Below, in pieces: positions 1 to 9,144 of a stretch of 64,000 bases of DNA. The stretch is from an uncultured Hyphomicrobiales bacterium (GTDB taxonomy: Bacteria; Pseudomonadota; Alphaproteobacteria; Rhizobiales; Xanthobacteraceae). The number at the start of each line of letters is the position of its first letter. The first letter of the stretch is position 1. The notes under the pieces were generated by a model. That model was not told the DNA's origin. It made no database searches and saw only the letters and a list, made by a program, of their open reading frames with translations. The stretch covers positions 1-64,000 of the forward strand of contig CAIRGJ010000055.1 in NCBI GenBank assembly GCA_903878085.1, read 5' to 3'. The translations under genes and the position numbers were made by a program.

Positions 1-753
1 ACGCTGGTCGGGGCCGGGCCGGGCGATCCGGAGTTGTTGACGCTGCGCGCGGTGCGCGCGCTGCAATCGGCCGACGTCATTCTGTTCGACGATCTGGTGT
101 CGCGCGACGTGCTTGATTTTGCCCGCCGCGAAGCGCGCAAGATGCTGGTCGGCAAGACCGGGTTTGGTCCGTCGTGCAAACAAGACGACATCAATACGCT
201 GATGGTCAGTCTGGCGAAGCAAGGCAAGCGCGTCATTCGGCTCAAGGGCGGCGATCCGCTGATCTTCGGCCGCGCGGCGGAAGAAATCGACGCCTGCAAG
301 GCGGCCAACATTACGGTGGATGTAGTGCCAGGCATTACCGCGGCGCAGGGCGCAGCGGCGAAGCTCGGTATTCCGTTGACAGATCGCGACAACTCGCGGC
401 GGCTGCAATACGTCACTGGGCACGCCCGCAGCGGCAAACTGCCGGACGATATCGACTGGCGCAGTCTCGCCGATCCAACGACCGCCACGGCGATCTATAT
501 GCCAGTGAAGACCCTTGAAGCGCTGGTCGCCAAGGCCACCGCCGAAGGCCTCGATCCGCGCACGCCATCGCTGGCGATCTCTCGCGCGACGCGGCCCGAC
601 CAGCAGGTCGTCGCTGCGCCGATTAGCGAACTGCCGCAACGCATTGCAGCGGCCAGACTGCCGGGCCCGGTGCTGGTGATGCTGGGCCGCATTATCGGGG
701 AAGGGGGCCGCACTGCTGAGAAGTCGACGGCTCCCGCGCGCCGGCAGAGCTAG
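1..753 (+). CDS. cobA: Uroporphyrinogen-III C-methyltransferase, 5' end outside window
   Basis: This enzyme transfers two methyl groups from S-adenosylmethionine to uroporphyrinogen III, giving precorrin-2 for cobalamin or siroheme. The frame is open from the first base, so the start lies upstream; 250 residues are visible. The N-terminal glycine loop VGAGPGDPELLTLRA is followed by RLKGGDPLIFGRAAEE, VPGITAAQGAAAKLGIPLTDR and the C-terminal GPVLVMLGRIIG, the ordered signatures of the SUMT family. The tail after the catalytic domain is short and basic. Because the beginning is missing, this could instead be the C-terminal half of a multidomain CysG siroheme synthase. It ends only 9 bases from the convergent stop codon of the giant TPR gene. 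The family call is firm; the domain architecture is open. Confidence 0.9.
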   Translation, partial: TLVGAGPGDPELLTLRAVRALQSADVILFDDLVSRDVLDFARREARKMLVGKTGFGPSCKQDDINTLMVSLAKQGKRVIRLKGGDPLIFGRAAEEIDACKAANITVDVVPGITAAQGAAAKLGIPLTDRDNSRRLQYVTGHARSGKLPDDIDWRSLADPTTATAIYMPVKTLEALVAKATAEGLDPRTPSLAISRATRPDQQVVAAPISELPQRIAAARLPGPVLVMLGRIIGEGGRTAEKSTAPARRQS

Positions 754-762
754 TCCGCGGCG

Positions 763-3700
763 CTAGCGGAGAATTCCCAGAATTTCGCGATCGCGTGGCC
801 GCGCGCGGCGGTCGTCCTGCCGCCAATCCCTTTGCGGACCTTGCGTCCTGTCCTGGGCACGGCTCTGCCTGCCGAGTTGCCGCGCATCTTTGCGTGCGCC
901 CTGGCGGGATGCGGGCCGGTGCTGAGCGCGCTCTTGTTTGCGGTCCTGGACGTGTTCGGTCTGCTGCGCCGGCTTGGTGCGCTGCGGATTGGCCTGCGGC
1001 ATCGGCACATCGGCCTGTTGCTCGGCGCCGGGCTGTTTGACGGCCGGTGCTTCTTTGGCCGCGACCACTTCTTTCGCCACCGGCGCTTGTGCGCGCGGCG
1101 CCGGCGCTAACGCGGCGGCCGGTTCAGGCGCCGCAGCCTCCGGGCCCACCGCCGGGAAAGTCTCCGGCGAGTAGGCGTAAGCATTGTACTGGTTGTTGCG
1201 GATCGGCTGGTTGGCTTCCTGGATAATGCGGTCGCCCTCGCGGCGGTTCTCGTAAGCGCTGCCGCGCCCGCTGAAGGTCACCGCATAAGCAGGTTTCGCC
1301 TTGCTCACGGTGTCGGCGGTGACGGCGGTGCGGTCGTAATCGTTCTTATCGTAGGCGACGATGCCGCGGTCGACGAAGGCGGTGGCGAAGTTCGGGTTGA
1401 GCTTGATCGCCTGGTTCATGTCCTGGGTGGCACGTTCGAAATCGCGCTTGTCGTAATAGGCGAAGGCGCGATTGTAGAGCGCCAGCGCATAATTCGGGCT
1501 GATCGCCAGCGCCTGGTTGTAATCGGCGACCGCGCGGTCGAATTCGCCGCGGTTGCGATAGGCGAAGCCGCGATTATTGAAGGCCCGCGCGTTCTTCGGA
1601 TCGAGCTTGATGGCCTGGTTGAAATCCACGATCGCGACGTCGAACTCGCTCTTGTTGTCGCGGGCGAGGCCCCGCGCGTTGTAGGCGGCGGCATAATTCG
1701 GATCGAGCTTGATCGCGGCGTCGAAATCCTTGATGGCGCGGTCGAAGTCGCGCTTTTCGTAATAGGCGTTGGCGCGATTGTAGAGCGCGACCATGTAATT
1801 GGCATTGAGCTTGATCGCCTCGCCAAAATCGGCGATGGCGCGATCCGCGTCCCCCTTATTGCGATAGGCGAAGCCGCGGTTGTTGAACGCGACGGCGTCT
1901 TTCGGATCGAGCTTGAGCGCGGCATCGAAATCGGCGATGGCGCGGTCATTGTCGCCGCGCATGCCGTGGCTGGTGCCGCGATCGGTGAAGGTGCCTGAGG
2001 CGCCTGGGTTCAGCCGCAGCGCCTGGTCGAAATCGGCGATAGCGTGCTCCAGGTCGCCTTTCAATCGGTAAACCAAGCCGCGATTGCCGAAAGCCGCTGC
2101 GTTCTTGCCGTCCAGCCGGATCGCCTGGCCGAAATCGAGGATGGCGCGGTCGTAGTCGCGTTTGTCGCGAAGGCTAAGGCCGCGGTGATAGTAGGCCAGG
2201 TCGAAATTGGGGTTGAAGCGGATCGCCTCGCCGAAATCGGCGATAGCGCGGTCGAAGTCGCGCTTTTCGTAATAGGCGTTGCCGCGCTGATAGAAGCCGA
2301 GCGAGAACTTGGCGTCGAGCTTCACCGCTTCGCCGAAGTCGGCGATGGCGCGATCAATATCGCCCTTGAGCCGGTAGGCGATGCCGCGATTGAAAAACGC
2401 CATGGCGTTGGCGGGGTCGAGTTTCAGCATGTCGTTGAAATCGGCGATGGCGCGGTCATTGTCGCCCTTGGCGCCGTAGCTAAGTGCGCGGTCATAGAGC
2501 GCCACGGCGAAGCCGGGATCGAGCTTCAGCGCGGCGTCGAAATCGGCGATGGCGCGGTCGTAGTCGCGCTTGAATTCCAGCGCGTTGCCGCGATTGTAAT
2601 AGGCCACCGCATAATTCGGGTTGAGCTTGATGGCCTGGTCGAAGCTCTGGATGGCGCGATCGAGGTCGTGCTTGTCGCGTAGCGCCAGGCCACGGTTGTA
2701 GAAGGCGAGGCTGTTGCGGCCGTCGAATTTCACCGCCTGCTCGAAATCGGCAAGCGCGCGGTCGACGTCTCCTTTGGCGGCATAGGCGACGCCGCGGTCG
2801 TTGTAACCCTGGGCATAGTCGGGACTGAGCTTGAGCGCCTGGCTGAGGTCGGCAATGGCGCGGTCGAAATCGCGCCGGTTGGCATTGGCGTTGCCGCGGT
2901 TGTTGAAGGCCAGGGCATCGGCCGGATTGATCTTGACGGTGCTATCATAGTCGGCGACGGCGGCGGCATAGTCGCCTTTGTCGTATTTGGCGTTGCCGCG
3001 GTTATAGAAGGCGATCGCATAGCCGCCATTGAGCTTCACCGCCTGGTCGTAATCGGCAATGGCACGATCGAGCTGGCTCTTGGCCGCATAGGCGATGGCG
3101 CGGTTGTTGAAGGTCGGCGCGTATTGCGCATTGAGCGCGACTGCCTGGTCGAAGTCGGCAATGGCGCGGTCGGGCTCGCCCTTGAGCCCGTAGGCGACGC
3201 CGCGGTCGTTATAGCTGAGGGCCTGATCGGGATTGAGCTTTATCGCCTGGCTCAGGTCGCCGACCGCTTTGTCGAAATCGCCTTTGCCGGCAAGCGCGTT
3301 GCCGCGGGCGCTGTAAGCCTGCGCCAGCTTGGGATTGAGCTTGACCGCCTGGCTGTAGTCCTCGATGGCGCGGTCGTAATCGTGCTTCTCGTGATAGGCG
3401 ATGCCACGATTGTAGAAAGCGTTGGCGTTCTTGCCGTCGAGCTTGGCGGTCTGATCGAAATCCTGGATGGCGCGGTCGTAGTCCTCGCGTTCATAGCGCG
3501 CGACGCCGCGATCGTAAAAAGCCATGGCGTCCTGCGGATTGAGCCGGATGGCCTGATCGTAGTTGGCGATGGCCTTGTCGTAATTGCGCCGCTGGAAGAA
3601 CGTATTGCCGCGATTGTAGTAGGCCGCCGAGAAGTTCGGATTGATCTTGATGGCGCGGTCGAAGTCGGCAGTGGCGCGGTCGAGATCGTTCTTCGAGGCG

Positions 3701-6700
3701 AAGTTGATGCCGCGGTCGTTATAGGCCAGCGCGAAAATCGGGCTCAGCCGGATCGGTTGCGCCAGCTCCATGGCGCCGCGGTCGTAGCCGCGCTGGCCCC
3801 TGACATCGTTGCCGCGCGGGCTCGAGGCAAAGCTATAGTTCGAATTGATCTTGATCGCGGCTTCAAAGTCGCTGATGGCGTGTTCGAAGTCGTGCTTTTC
3901 GTAAAACGCGATGCCGCGGTCGTGATAGGCGAATGAATCCTTGCCATCGAGCTTGATCGCCTGGCTGAAGTCGGCGATGGCGCGGTCATGGTCGTTCTTG
4001 TCGAAATAGGCATTGGCGCGGTTGTAATAGGCGCCGGCGTAATTCTCGTTCAGCTTGATCGCTTCGGCGAAGTCGGCCACCGCGCGGTCGCTGTCGCCCT
4101 TGGTGCGATAGGCGAGACCGCGATTGTTGAGCGCAATGGCGTTCTTCGGATCGAGCTTGATCGCGTGGTCAAAGTCCTGGATGGCATGTTCGGTGTCGCC
4201 CTTGGCGCCATAGGCAATGCCGCGGTCGTAGAACGCCCGCACATAATTCGGGTTCAGCTTGATCGACTGGCTGAGGTCGTCAATGGCGCGCGTGTAGTCG
4301 CGCTTGTCGAAAAAGGCGTTGCCACGGTTGCTGAAGGCCAGCGCGTAGTTCGGGTCGATCTTGGCCGCCTGGCTGAAGTCGGCGATGGCGCGATCGTTGT
4401 CGCCCTTGGCGCGATAGACCAGGCCGCGGTTGTTGTAGGGCGGCGCCAATTTGCCGTCGAGCCTGATCGCCTGGCTGAAGTCGTCGAGCGCGCGGTCGTA
4501 GCTGCGCATGTTGCTCAGCGCCAAGCCGCGTGAATTATACGCCGAGGCGTTGCCGCTATTGAGCCGGATGACCTGGTCGAGATCCTTGAGCGCCCGGTCG
4601 TGAAAGCCGAGGGCTTCCAGCGCCTCACCGCGGTTGAGCAGCGCCAGCGCAAAGCCGGCATTGATGGAAACCGCCTGCTCGAAGTCCTTGAGCGCGCGCT
4701 CCGTCTCGCCTTTGGCTTTGAACGCCATGCCGCGGCTGTTGAGCGCGACGTCGTAGCGCGGATTGGCCTTGATGGCGCGGTCATAGTCGGCGACGGCGCG
4801 GTCGAGCTCGCCTTTGTTCTGATAGATATTGCCGCGATTATTGAGTGCGGCCGCGAATCCGGGATCGAGCTTGATGGCCTGATCGAGGTCGCCGATCGCC
4901 CGGGCGAGGTCGCCTTTGCGCTGGAACAGAATTGCGCGACTGTTGAACACACCGGCATAAGTCGGGTTGAATTTGATCGCCTGCTCGAAGTCCTGCAATG
5001 CGCGGTCGATCATGCCGCGCGCGGCGTAGGTATTGCCGCGCTCCGTGAAGGCCGCCGCATATTTCGGATCGAGCTTGATGGCGAGATCGTAATCGCGGGT
5101 GGCGAGAGTGTAGTCGCCCTTCTGCTGATAGGCATTGCCGCGATCGACATAGCCAGCGGTGAGTTTCGGGTCGAGCCGCAGCGCTTGATCGAAATCGGCG
5201 ATGGCGCGGTCGAAGTCGCGCCGTTCGCGATAGGCGACGCTGCGGCCGTGGGCCGCCAGCGCATCGCGCGGGTCGATCCGGATGGCCTGGGTCAAATCGG
5301 CGATGGCGGCGTCTAATTCGCGGCGCTCGAAATGCGCCATGCCGCGGTTGTAATAGGCGGCAGCAAAATTTGGGTTGAGCTTGATGGCCAGGTCGAAATC
5401 CGGGAAGATCCGGTCATCCTCGCGCAGATTGAGATAGCTGAAACCGCGCGCATTGTAGGCGGCCGCGTTCTTCGGGTCGAGCTTGAGCGCGGCCGTGAAG
5501 TCGTTCACGGCGTTCGCGTAGTCCTTCTTGTCTTGATAGGCGAGGCCGCGGCTCAAATAGGCGCCGGCATAGTTCGGATTGGCCTTGATCGCCTGATCGA
5601 AGTCGGCAATGGCGCGGTCGTAATTCTGCTTCTTCTGGAACGTGTCGCCGCGGTTGCTCAAGGCGGCGGCGAACTTCGGATCGATGCGCAGCGCTTGATC
5701 GAAGTCGGCGATGGCGCGGTCGCTGTCGCCTTTGCCGTTATAGGCCAGCCCGCGGACGTTGAAGGCGGCGGTGTAATCAGGTTTGCTGTTGATCGCCTGG
5801 TTGAGGTCGGCAATGGCACGGTCATAGTCGCGCTTGTCGTATAATGCGTTGCCTCGTTCGAAAAAGGCAAAGGCGTTGGTGCCGTCGAGCTTGATCGCCT
5901 GGTCTAGATCGGCCAACGCGCGCTCGTTATCACTGCGGCCGCGATAGGCCATGCCGCGATGATAGTAAGCCAACGCCTGCTTCGGATCGGATTTGATGGC
6001 CTGCGTAAAGTCGCCAATGGCGCGCTCATCGTCGCCCTTGGCGTGGAGCGCTTGACCACGATTGTAGAAGGCCAGCGCGTTCTTCGGATCGATCCGGATC
6101 GACTGGTCAAAATCTGCGATTGCCTTGTCGGGCTCGCGGAGGGCGGCGTACGTAATGCCGCGGTTGTAATACGACAGCGAATCCTTGGGGTCGAGCTTGA
6201 TCGCCTGGGACAAGTCGCGCATCGCCATGTCGTATTCGTGTTTCTCGAAATACGACACGCCGCGGTCATAATAGGCGAGCGCATATTCGCTATCCAGCCG
6301 GATGGCCTGGTCGTAGTTCTGAATGGCCCGGTCGTAGTCGCGTTTGTCGTAGAACGCGTTGCCGCGATTGTAATAGGCCAGCACGTAATTACCGTTGAGC
6401 AGAATGGCCTGATCGTAGTCCTTGATGGCGCGGTCGATTTCGCCGCGGTTGCGGTAGGCAAGGCCGCGGTTGTTGTAGGCAAAGCCGTCGCGCGGATCGA
6501 GCAGAATGGCCTGGTCGAAATCCTGAATTGCGCGCTCGACGTTGCCTTTCGCGGCGTAGGCGATGCCGCGGTCGTTGAGCGCCAAGATGAATTCCGGATT
6601 GATCTTGATCGCCTGGTCGAAGTCTTGGATTGCGCGTTCGTAGTCGCGGATATCGCGATAGGCGAGGCCGCGGCTGTGATAGGCCACGGCGTCGTTGCCA

Positions 6701-7335
6701 TTGAGTTTGATGGCGCGGTCGTAGTCGGGAATGGCGCGGTCGGGCTCGCCCTTGGCGCGGTACGCCATGCCGCGGTTGAAATAAGCCAGCGCCGAATTCT
6801 GGTTCAAGCCGATCGCAATATTCAGGCTGGAGATGGCGTGTTCGTAATCGCGTTTGTCGTAATAGAGGTGGCTGAGCGTGCTGAGCGCGACGGCATTGTG
6901 CTTGTCGTATTTGATCGTCTGCTCGAGGTCCTGGCGTGCGCGATCGGCATCGCCGCGGTCGCGGAACACCAAAGCACGGTTGAAATAGGCGTCGGCATTG
7001 CTCGGATTGAGCTTGATTCCTTCATCGAAATCGCGGATCGCGCGGTCGGCGTCGCTTTTGATGCGATAGGCTTTGCCGCGGTTGAAATAGGCGGCGGCCT
7101 TTTCCTTGGCGCTGACTTCGTTATCAGCGTCGGCGTTGTGCTTCTTCTTGGTGGCGGGTTTCGACGACTGCTGGTCGATGATCGCGGTGCAGTTTTCGAT
7201 ACGAAGATCGGCGGAAACGTCCTCGCTCGCGCAGGTCTTTATTTCCTCGCGCGTTGCGGCGAGCGCATGGGGCGCCGCCGACAGCAAAGCCGCTGTCGCC
7301 GCACAAATGCAGAATTGTCGCGCTCCCCAGTTCAT
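763..7335 (-). CDS. Giant exported protein of 58 consecutive TPR units
   Basis: This 2190-residue protein begins with a Sec-type signal peptide (hydrophobic stretch around residues 9-20, likely cleavage after ALAA near 27). A short segment with two cysteines (residues 35 and 49) and a charged linker follow. From residue 81 to 2052 there are 58 tetratricopeptide units, each exactly 34 residues with no insertion or deletion; the common form is AYYNRGxAYxxKGDYDRAI followed by ADFDQAIKLDPKNA. Unit 33 (about residues 1169-1202) and units 57-58 are degenerate. The last 138 residues are Ala/Pro-rich, then strongly Arg/Gln-rich and basic. TPR solenoids bind peptides or proteins; an array of this length would form a superhelix of several turns. 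A periplasmic or surface scaffold is an inference; no catalytic domain is visible and the partner is unknown. Confidence 0.93.
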   Translation of the reverse strand: MNWGARQFCICAATAALLSAAPHALAATREEIKTCASEDVSADLRIENCTAIIDQQSSKPATKKKHNADADNEVSAKEKAAAYFNRGKAYRIKSDADRAIRDFDEGIKLNPSNADAYFNRALVFRDRGDADRARQDLEQTIKYDKHNAVALSTLSHLYYDKRDYEHAISSLNIAIGLNQNSALAYFNRGMAYRAKGEPDRAIPDYDRAIKLNGNDAVAYHSRGLAYRDIRDYERAIQDFDQAIKINPEFILALNDRGIAYAAKGNVERAIQDFDQAILLDPRDGFAYNNRGLAYRNRGEIDRAIKDYDQAILLNGNYVLAYYNRGNAFYDKRDYDRAIQNYDQAIRLDSEYALAYYDRGVSYFEKHEYDMAMRDLSQAIKLDPKDSLSYYNRGITYAALREPDKAIADFDQSIRIDPKNALAFYNRGQALHAKGDDERAIGDFTQAIKSDPKQALAYYHRGMAYRGRSDNERALADLDQAIKLDGTNAFAFFERGNALYDKRDYDRAIADLNQAINSKPDYTAAFNVRGLAYNGKGDSDRAIADFDQALRIDPKFAAALSNRGDTFQKKQNYDRAIADFDQAIKANPNYAGAYLSRGLAYQDKKDYANAVNDFTAALKLDPKNAAAYNARGFSYLNLREDDRIFPDFDLAIKLNPNFAAAYYNRGMAHFERRELDAAIADLTQAIRIDPRDALAAHGRSVAYRERRDFDRAIADFDQALRLDPKLTAGYVDRGNAYQQKGDYTLATRDYDLAIKLDPKYAAAFTERGNTYAARGMIDRALQDFEQAIKFNPTYAGVFNSRAILFQRKGDLARAIGDLDQAIKLDPGFAAALNNRGNIYQNKGELDRAVADYDRAIKANPRYDVALNSRGMAFKAKGETERALKDFEQAVSINAGFALALLNRGEALEALGFHDRALKDLDQVIRLNSGNASAYNSRGLALSNMRSYDRALDDFSQAIRLDGKLAPPYNNRGLVYRAKGDNDRAIADFSQAAKIDPNYALAFSNRGNAFFDKRDYTRAIDDLSQSIKLNPNYVRAFYDRGIAYGAKGDTEHAIQDFDHAIKLDPKNAIALNNRGLAYRTKGDSDRAVADFAEAIKLNENYAGAYYNRANAYFDKNDHDRAIADFSQAIKLDGKDSFAYHDRGIAFYEKHDFEHAISDFEAAIKINSNYSFASSPRGNDVRGQRGYDRGAMELAQPIRLSPIFALAYNDRGINFASKNDLDRATADFDRAIKINPNFSAAYYNRGNTFFQRRNYDKAIANYDQAIRLNPQDAMAFYDRGVARYEREDYDRAIQDFDQTAKLDGKNANAFYNRGIAYHEKHDYDRAIEDYSQAVKLNPKLAQAYSARGNALAGKGDFDKAVGDLSQAIKLNPDQALSYNDRGVAYGLKGEPDRAIADFDQAVALNAQYAPTFNNRAIAYAAKSQLDRAIADYDQAVKLNGGYAIAFYNRGNAKYDKGDYAAAVADYDSTVKINPADALAFNNRGNANANRRDFDRAIADLSQALKLSPDYAQGYNDRGVAYAAKGDVDRALADFEQAVKFDGRNSLAFYNRGLALRDKHDLDRAIQSFDQAIKLNPNYAVAYYNRGNALEFKRDYDRAIADFDAALKLDPGFAVALYDRALSYGAKGDNDRAIADFNDMLKLDPANAMAFFNRGIAYRLKGDIDRAIADFGEAVKLDAKFSLGFYQRGNAYYEKRDFDRAIADFGEAIRFNPNFDLAYYHRGLSLRDKRDYDRAILDFGQAIRLDGKNAAAFGNRGLVYRLKGDLEHAIADFDQALRLNPGASGTFTDRGTSHGMRGDNDRAIADFDAALKLDPKDAVAFNNRGFAYRNKGDADRAIADFGEAIKLNANYMVALYNRANAYYEKRDFDRAIKDFDAAIKLDPNYAAAYNARGLARDNKSEFDVAIVDFNQAIKLDPKNARAFNNRGFAYRNRGEFDRAVADYNQALAISPNYALALYNRAFAYYDKRDFERATQDMNQAIKLNPNFATAFVDRGIVAYDKNDYDRTAVTADTVSKAKPAYAVTFSGRGSAYENRREGDRIIQEANQPIRNNQYNAYAYSPETFPAVGPEAAAPEPAAALAPAPRAQAPVAKEVVAAKEAPAVKQPGAEQQADVPMPQANPQRTKPAQQTEHVQDRKQERAQHRPASRQGARKDARQLGRQSRAQDRTQGPQRDWRQDDRRARPRDREILGILR

Positions 7336-7535
7336 ACCACCTCATTCGCCCGGTCACAGACTGCTGCGCCGGACTAGGTTTCTGAATCCAAGTGGGAATT
7401 TAGATTGAAAATGGCGGCGAGAGTCGCAGGAGCGCAGGTATTGCCCGGATTAACATTAATCTGCACCGCTGCTTTGCGTAGAACGCATTAATGAATTCGG
7501 GTTAACGCGATTGCCATGTCGAACCGCAAAATGTT

Positions 7536-7570
7536 TGTGGCCGCGACGAATCTGAATCGTCGCGGCCACA
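7536..7570 (-). terminator. Hairpin terminator after the CHAP-like gene
   Basis: Perfect 14-base arms (7536-7549 and 7557-7570) surround a 7-base loop. It lies 25 bases beyond the stop of the leftward CHAP-like gene. On the minus strand it is followed by a short T-rich run, so it probably ends that transcript before the TPR gene promoter region. Confidence 0.7.
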
Positions 7571-7595
7571 AGCATTTGAAGATGAGAGAGGGCGG

Positions 7596-8177
7596 TTACT
7601 TGAGCGCGGCGGCGCGGGCGTTGGCGGCCATTTCCTCAAGCACGTAGTCGGGCGGCATCACGTAGGCCATGACCTTTGCCTTAGGATAGACCGACTGCGT
7701 CACCGTGGGGCCGTGATTGCCCGACACCACGATCGGGTTGCCCTGGCCGTCGGTGCCGCGCACGACGCCGACGTGGCCGCTATTGGGACCTTTGCGGTAC
7801 ATGATGGCGATGGCGCCGACGCGCGGGCCATCGAGCTTCTTGCCGAAGTCGAGGAAGGAGCGGGCGGCGCGCGATTTGGTGCCGTTGCCGCCGGCTTTAT
7901 GCAGCACGAAATTCATGAAATCGGCGCACCACAGCTGGGTCGGGAGACCGAGCTGTTTGGCGGTGCGGCCGCGCCAGCGGAGCGCTTCGAGCAGCACGCC
8001 GGAGGCGCCGGGCACCTGTGCCGCCGCTTCGGCGGCGTCGGTGCGGCTGCGCGCCATCGTCTCGAGCGGTTCGGTGTTGGCGAAGCGTTCGACGCGCTTT
8101 TCACCGGTCGCATGCGCCGGCGCAGCGACGCCGAGCGCGAAAACACAAATGACCAAGGTTGAGATCGATCGCTTCAT
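7596..8177 (-). CDS. Secreted CHAP/NlpC-like (TIGR02594-type) protein
   Basis: This 193-residue protein has a signal peptide (MKRSISTLVICVFALGVAAP, cleavage near AHA). Its C-terminal half has the order expected of papain-like CHAP/NlpC amidases: a cysteine in LWCADFMNFVL (around residue 83), a histidine in SGHVGVV and a polar residue in SGNHGPTV. Members of this family are thought to cut peptidoglycan peptides or related amides in the periplasm; the activity here is inferred from the triad order only. It is transcribed alone and ends in a strong hairpin. The stretch of roughly 210 bases between it and tonB shows no gene. Confidence 0.75.
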   Translation of the reverse strand: MKRSISTLVICVFALGVAAPAHATGEKRVERFANTEPLETMARSRTDAAEAAAQVPGASGVLLEALRWRGRTAKQLGLPTQLWCADFMNFVLHKAGGNGTKSRAARSFLDFGKKLDGPRVGAIAIMYRKGPNSGHVGVVRGTDGQGNPIVVSGNHGPTVTQSVYPKAKVMAYVMPPDYVLEEMAANARAAALK

Positions 8178-8388
8178 GTTGCCACTTCCTGCCGACTCAT
8201 CAGCCGGGACTTGCCTAGCCTGTTGTCTCTTACCGCTTCACGCTACTAAAGAAGTGCAGCGTGCTGCCGTGTGGTTAACCCACGTATCTTGTCTGCTTAA
8301 TCGGCGCAGTTGCAAGTTAAGGCGCGCGTTATTGCCCCTTCGCTTGGCGTTATGGTTAAAGCTAAAATTTTAATTAAATGCGATGCGC

Positions 8389-9144
8389 TTAGCGCATGTT
8401 GTAGCGGATCGGCACGACGATCGCGATCTGCGAACCGGAAACTTCCGGCGGCGGTGGCGGCAATGGCTGCGCGCGCTCGACCAGCGTCAGCGTTTCGCGA
8501 TCGAGCAGGCTGGAGCCCGAACTGTGCACGATGCGAGCGTTGTGCACGCCGCCGCTGCGATCGATCGAAAATGCAAGTTGTGCGACGCCGGCCTCGCCAC
8601 GCGATTGTGCTTCGGACGGATAGCGCTTGTAGCGCTCGAGCCGCGATACCAGTTGCGAGCGCCAATCCGCTGCATTTGAGTTGCCGGCCGCACCCGGCGA
8701 TGGTGCCGCGGCACTAGCCGCTTGCTGATCGGCGGCGCTCGGCGCACGGGCGACAGATTGTTTCTTCTGCTTTGGGTTGGGCTCTTTCGGCTTTTCGATC
8801 ATTTTTGGCGGCGGTGGCAACACGACGTCCGGCTTTGCCACTTCAGGCGGCGGCAACTCGACTTTTTCAATGGGCTTTACCGGTTCGGGCTCCGGCTCTT
8901 CGGGGCGACTCGCGAGTTGATCGGGGGGGGCGTCGTTGGGAACGGTCGTTGGCGCGACCGCGACCGGCGCCAGATCGATCATGATCAGCGGGGCGTTCGC
9001 CATCAAGTCGGAGCTTTCGTTCCACTTCGCCAGTAGCGCCGCGGCGCCGGCGCCGTGAAAGGATAACGCCAGCACAAAGCAAATGGCCCAGCGCGCCGAG
9101 TCCGGCCAACGCCGTGGCGCCGCTGCGGCGCGGTCGGCGGTCAT
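8389..9144 (-). CDS. tonB: TonB energy transducer
   Basis: TonB couples the inner-membrane proton-motive force, via ExbB-ExbD, to outer-membrane receptors. The 251-residue protein has one N-terminal membrane anchor (ICFVLALSFHGAGAAALLAKW), a long proline- and Glu/Lys-rich periplasmic spacer (EPEPEPVKPIEKVELPPPE and a PNPKQKK segment) and a C-terminal TonB domain with RYPSEAQSRGEAGVAQLAF and the terminal VPIRYNMR. Its start overlaps the exbD stop by four bases (ATGA), indicating translational coupling. It is the last gene of the PepSY-exbB-exbD-tonB operon and presumably serves the siderophore receptor encoded divergently. Confidence 0.93.
   Translation of the reverse strand: MTADRAAAAPRRWPDSARWAICFVLALSFHGAGAAALLAKWNESSDLMANAPLIMIDLAPVAVAPTTVPNDAPPDQLASRPEEPEPEPVKPIEKVELPPPEVAKPDVVLPPPPKMIEKPKEPNPKQKKQSVARAPSAADQQAASAAAPSPGAAGNSNAADWRSQLVSRLERYKRYPSEAQSRGEAGVAQLAFSIDRSGGVHNARIVHSSGSSLLDRETLTLVERAQPLPPPPPEVSGSQIAIVVPIRYNMR

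Noticed and set aside
763-7335. Tandem DNA repeats considered as a CRISPR or satellite array
   Set aside because: The 102-base period is coding, with the reading frame kept throughout and TPR residues conserved; there are no unique spacers between identical repeats.
5959-7377. Long plus-strand open frames opposite the TPR gene (also 2044-2682, 3124-3936, 4600-5316)
   Set aside because: They mirror the repeat codons of the TPR gene: regular 34-residue periodicity of Ile/Val/Ala/Asp-rich text, no ribosome binding sites, and a clear signal peptide and TPR fold on the opposite strand.
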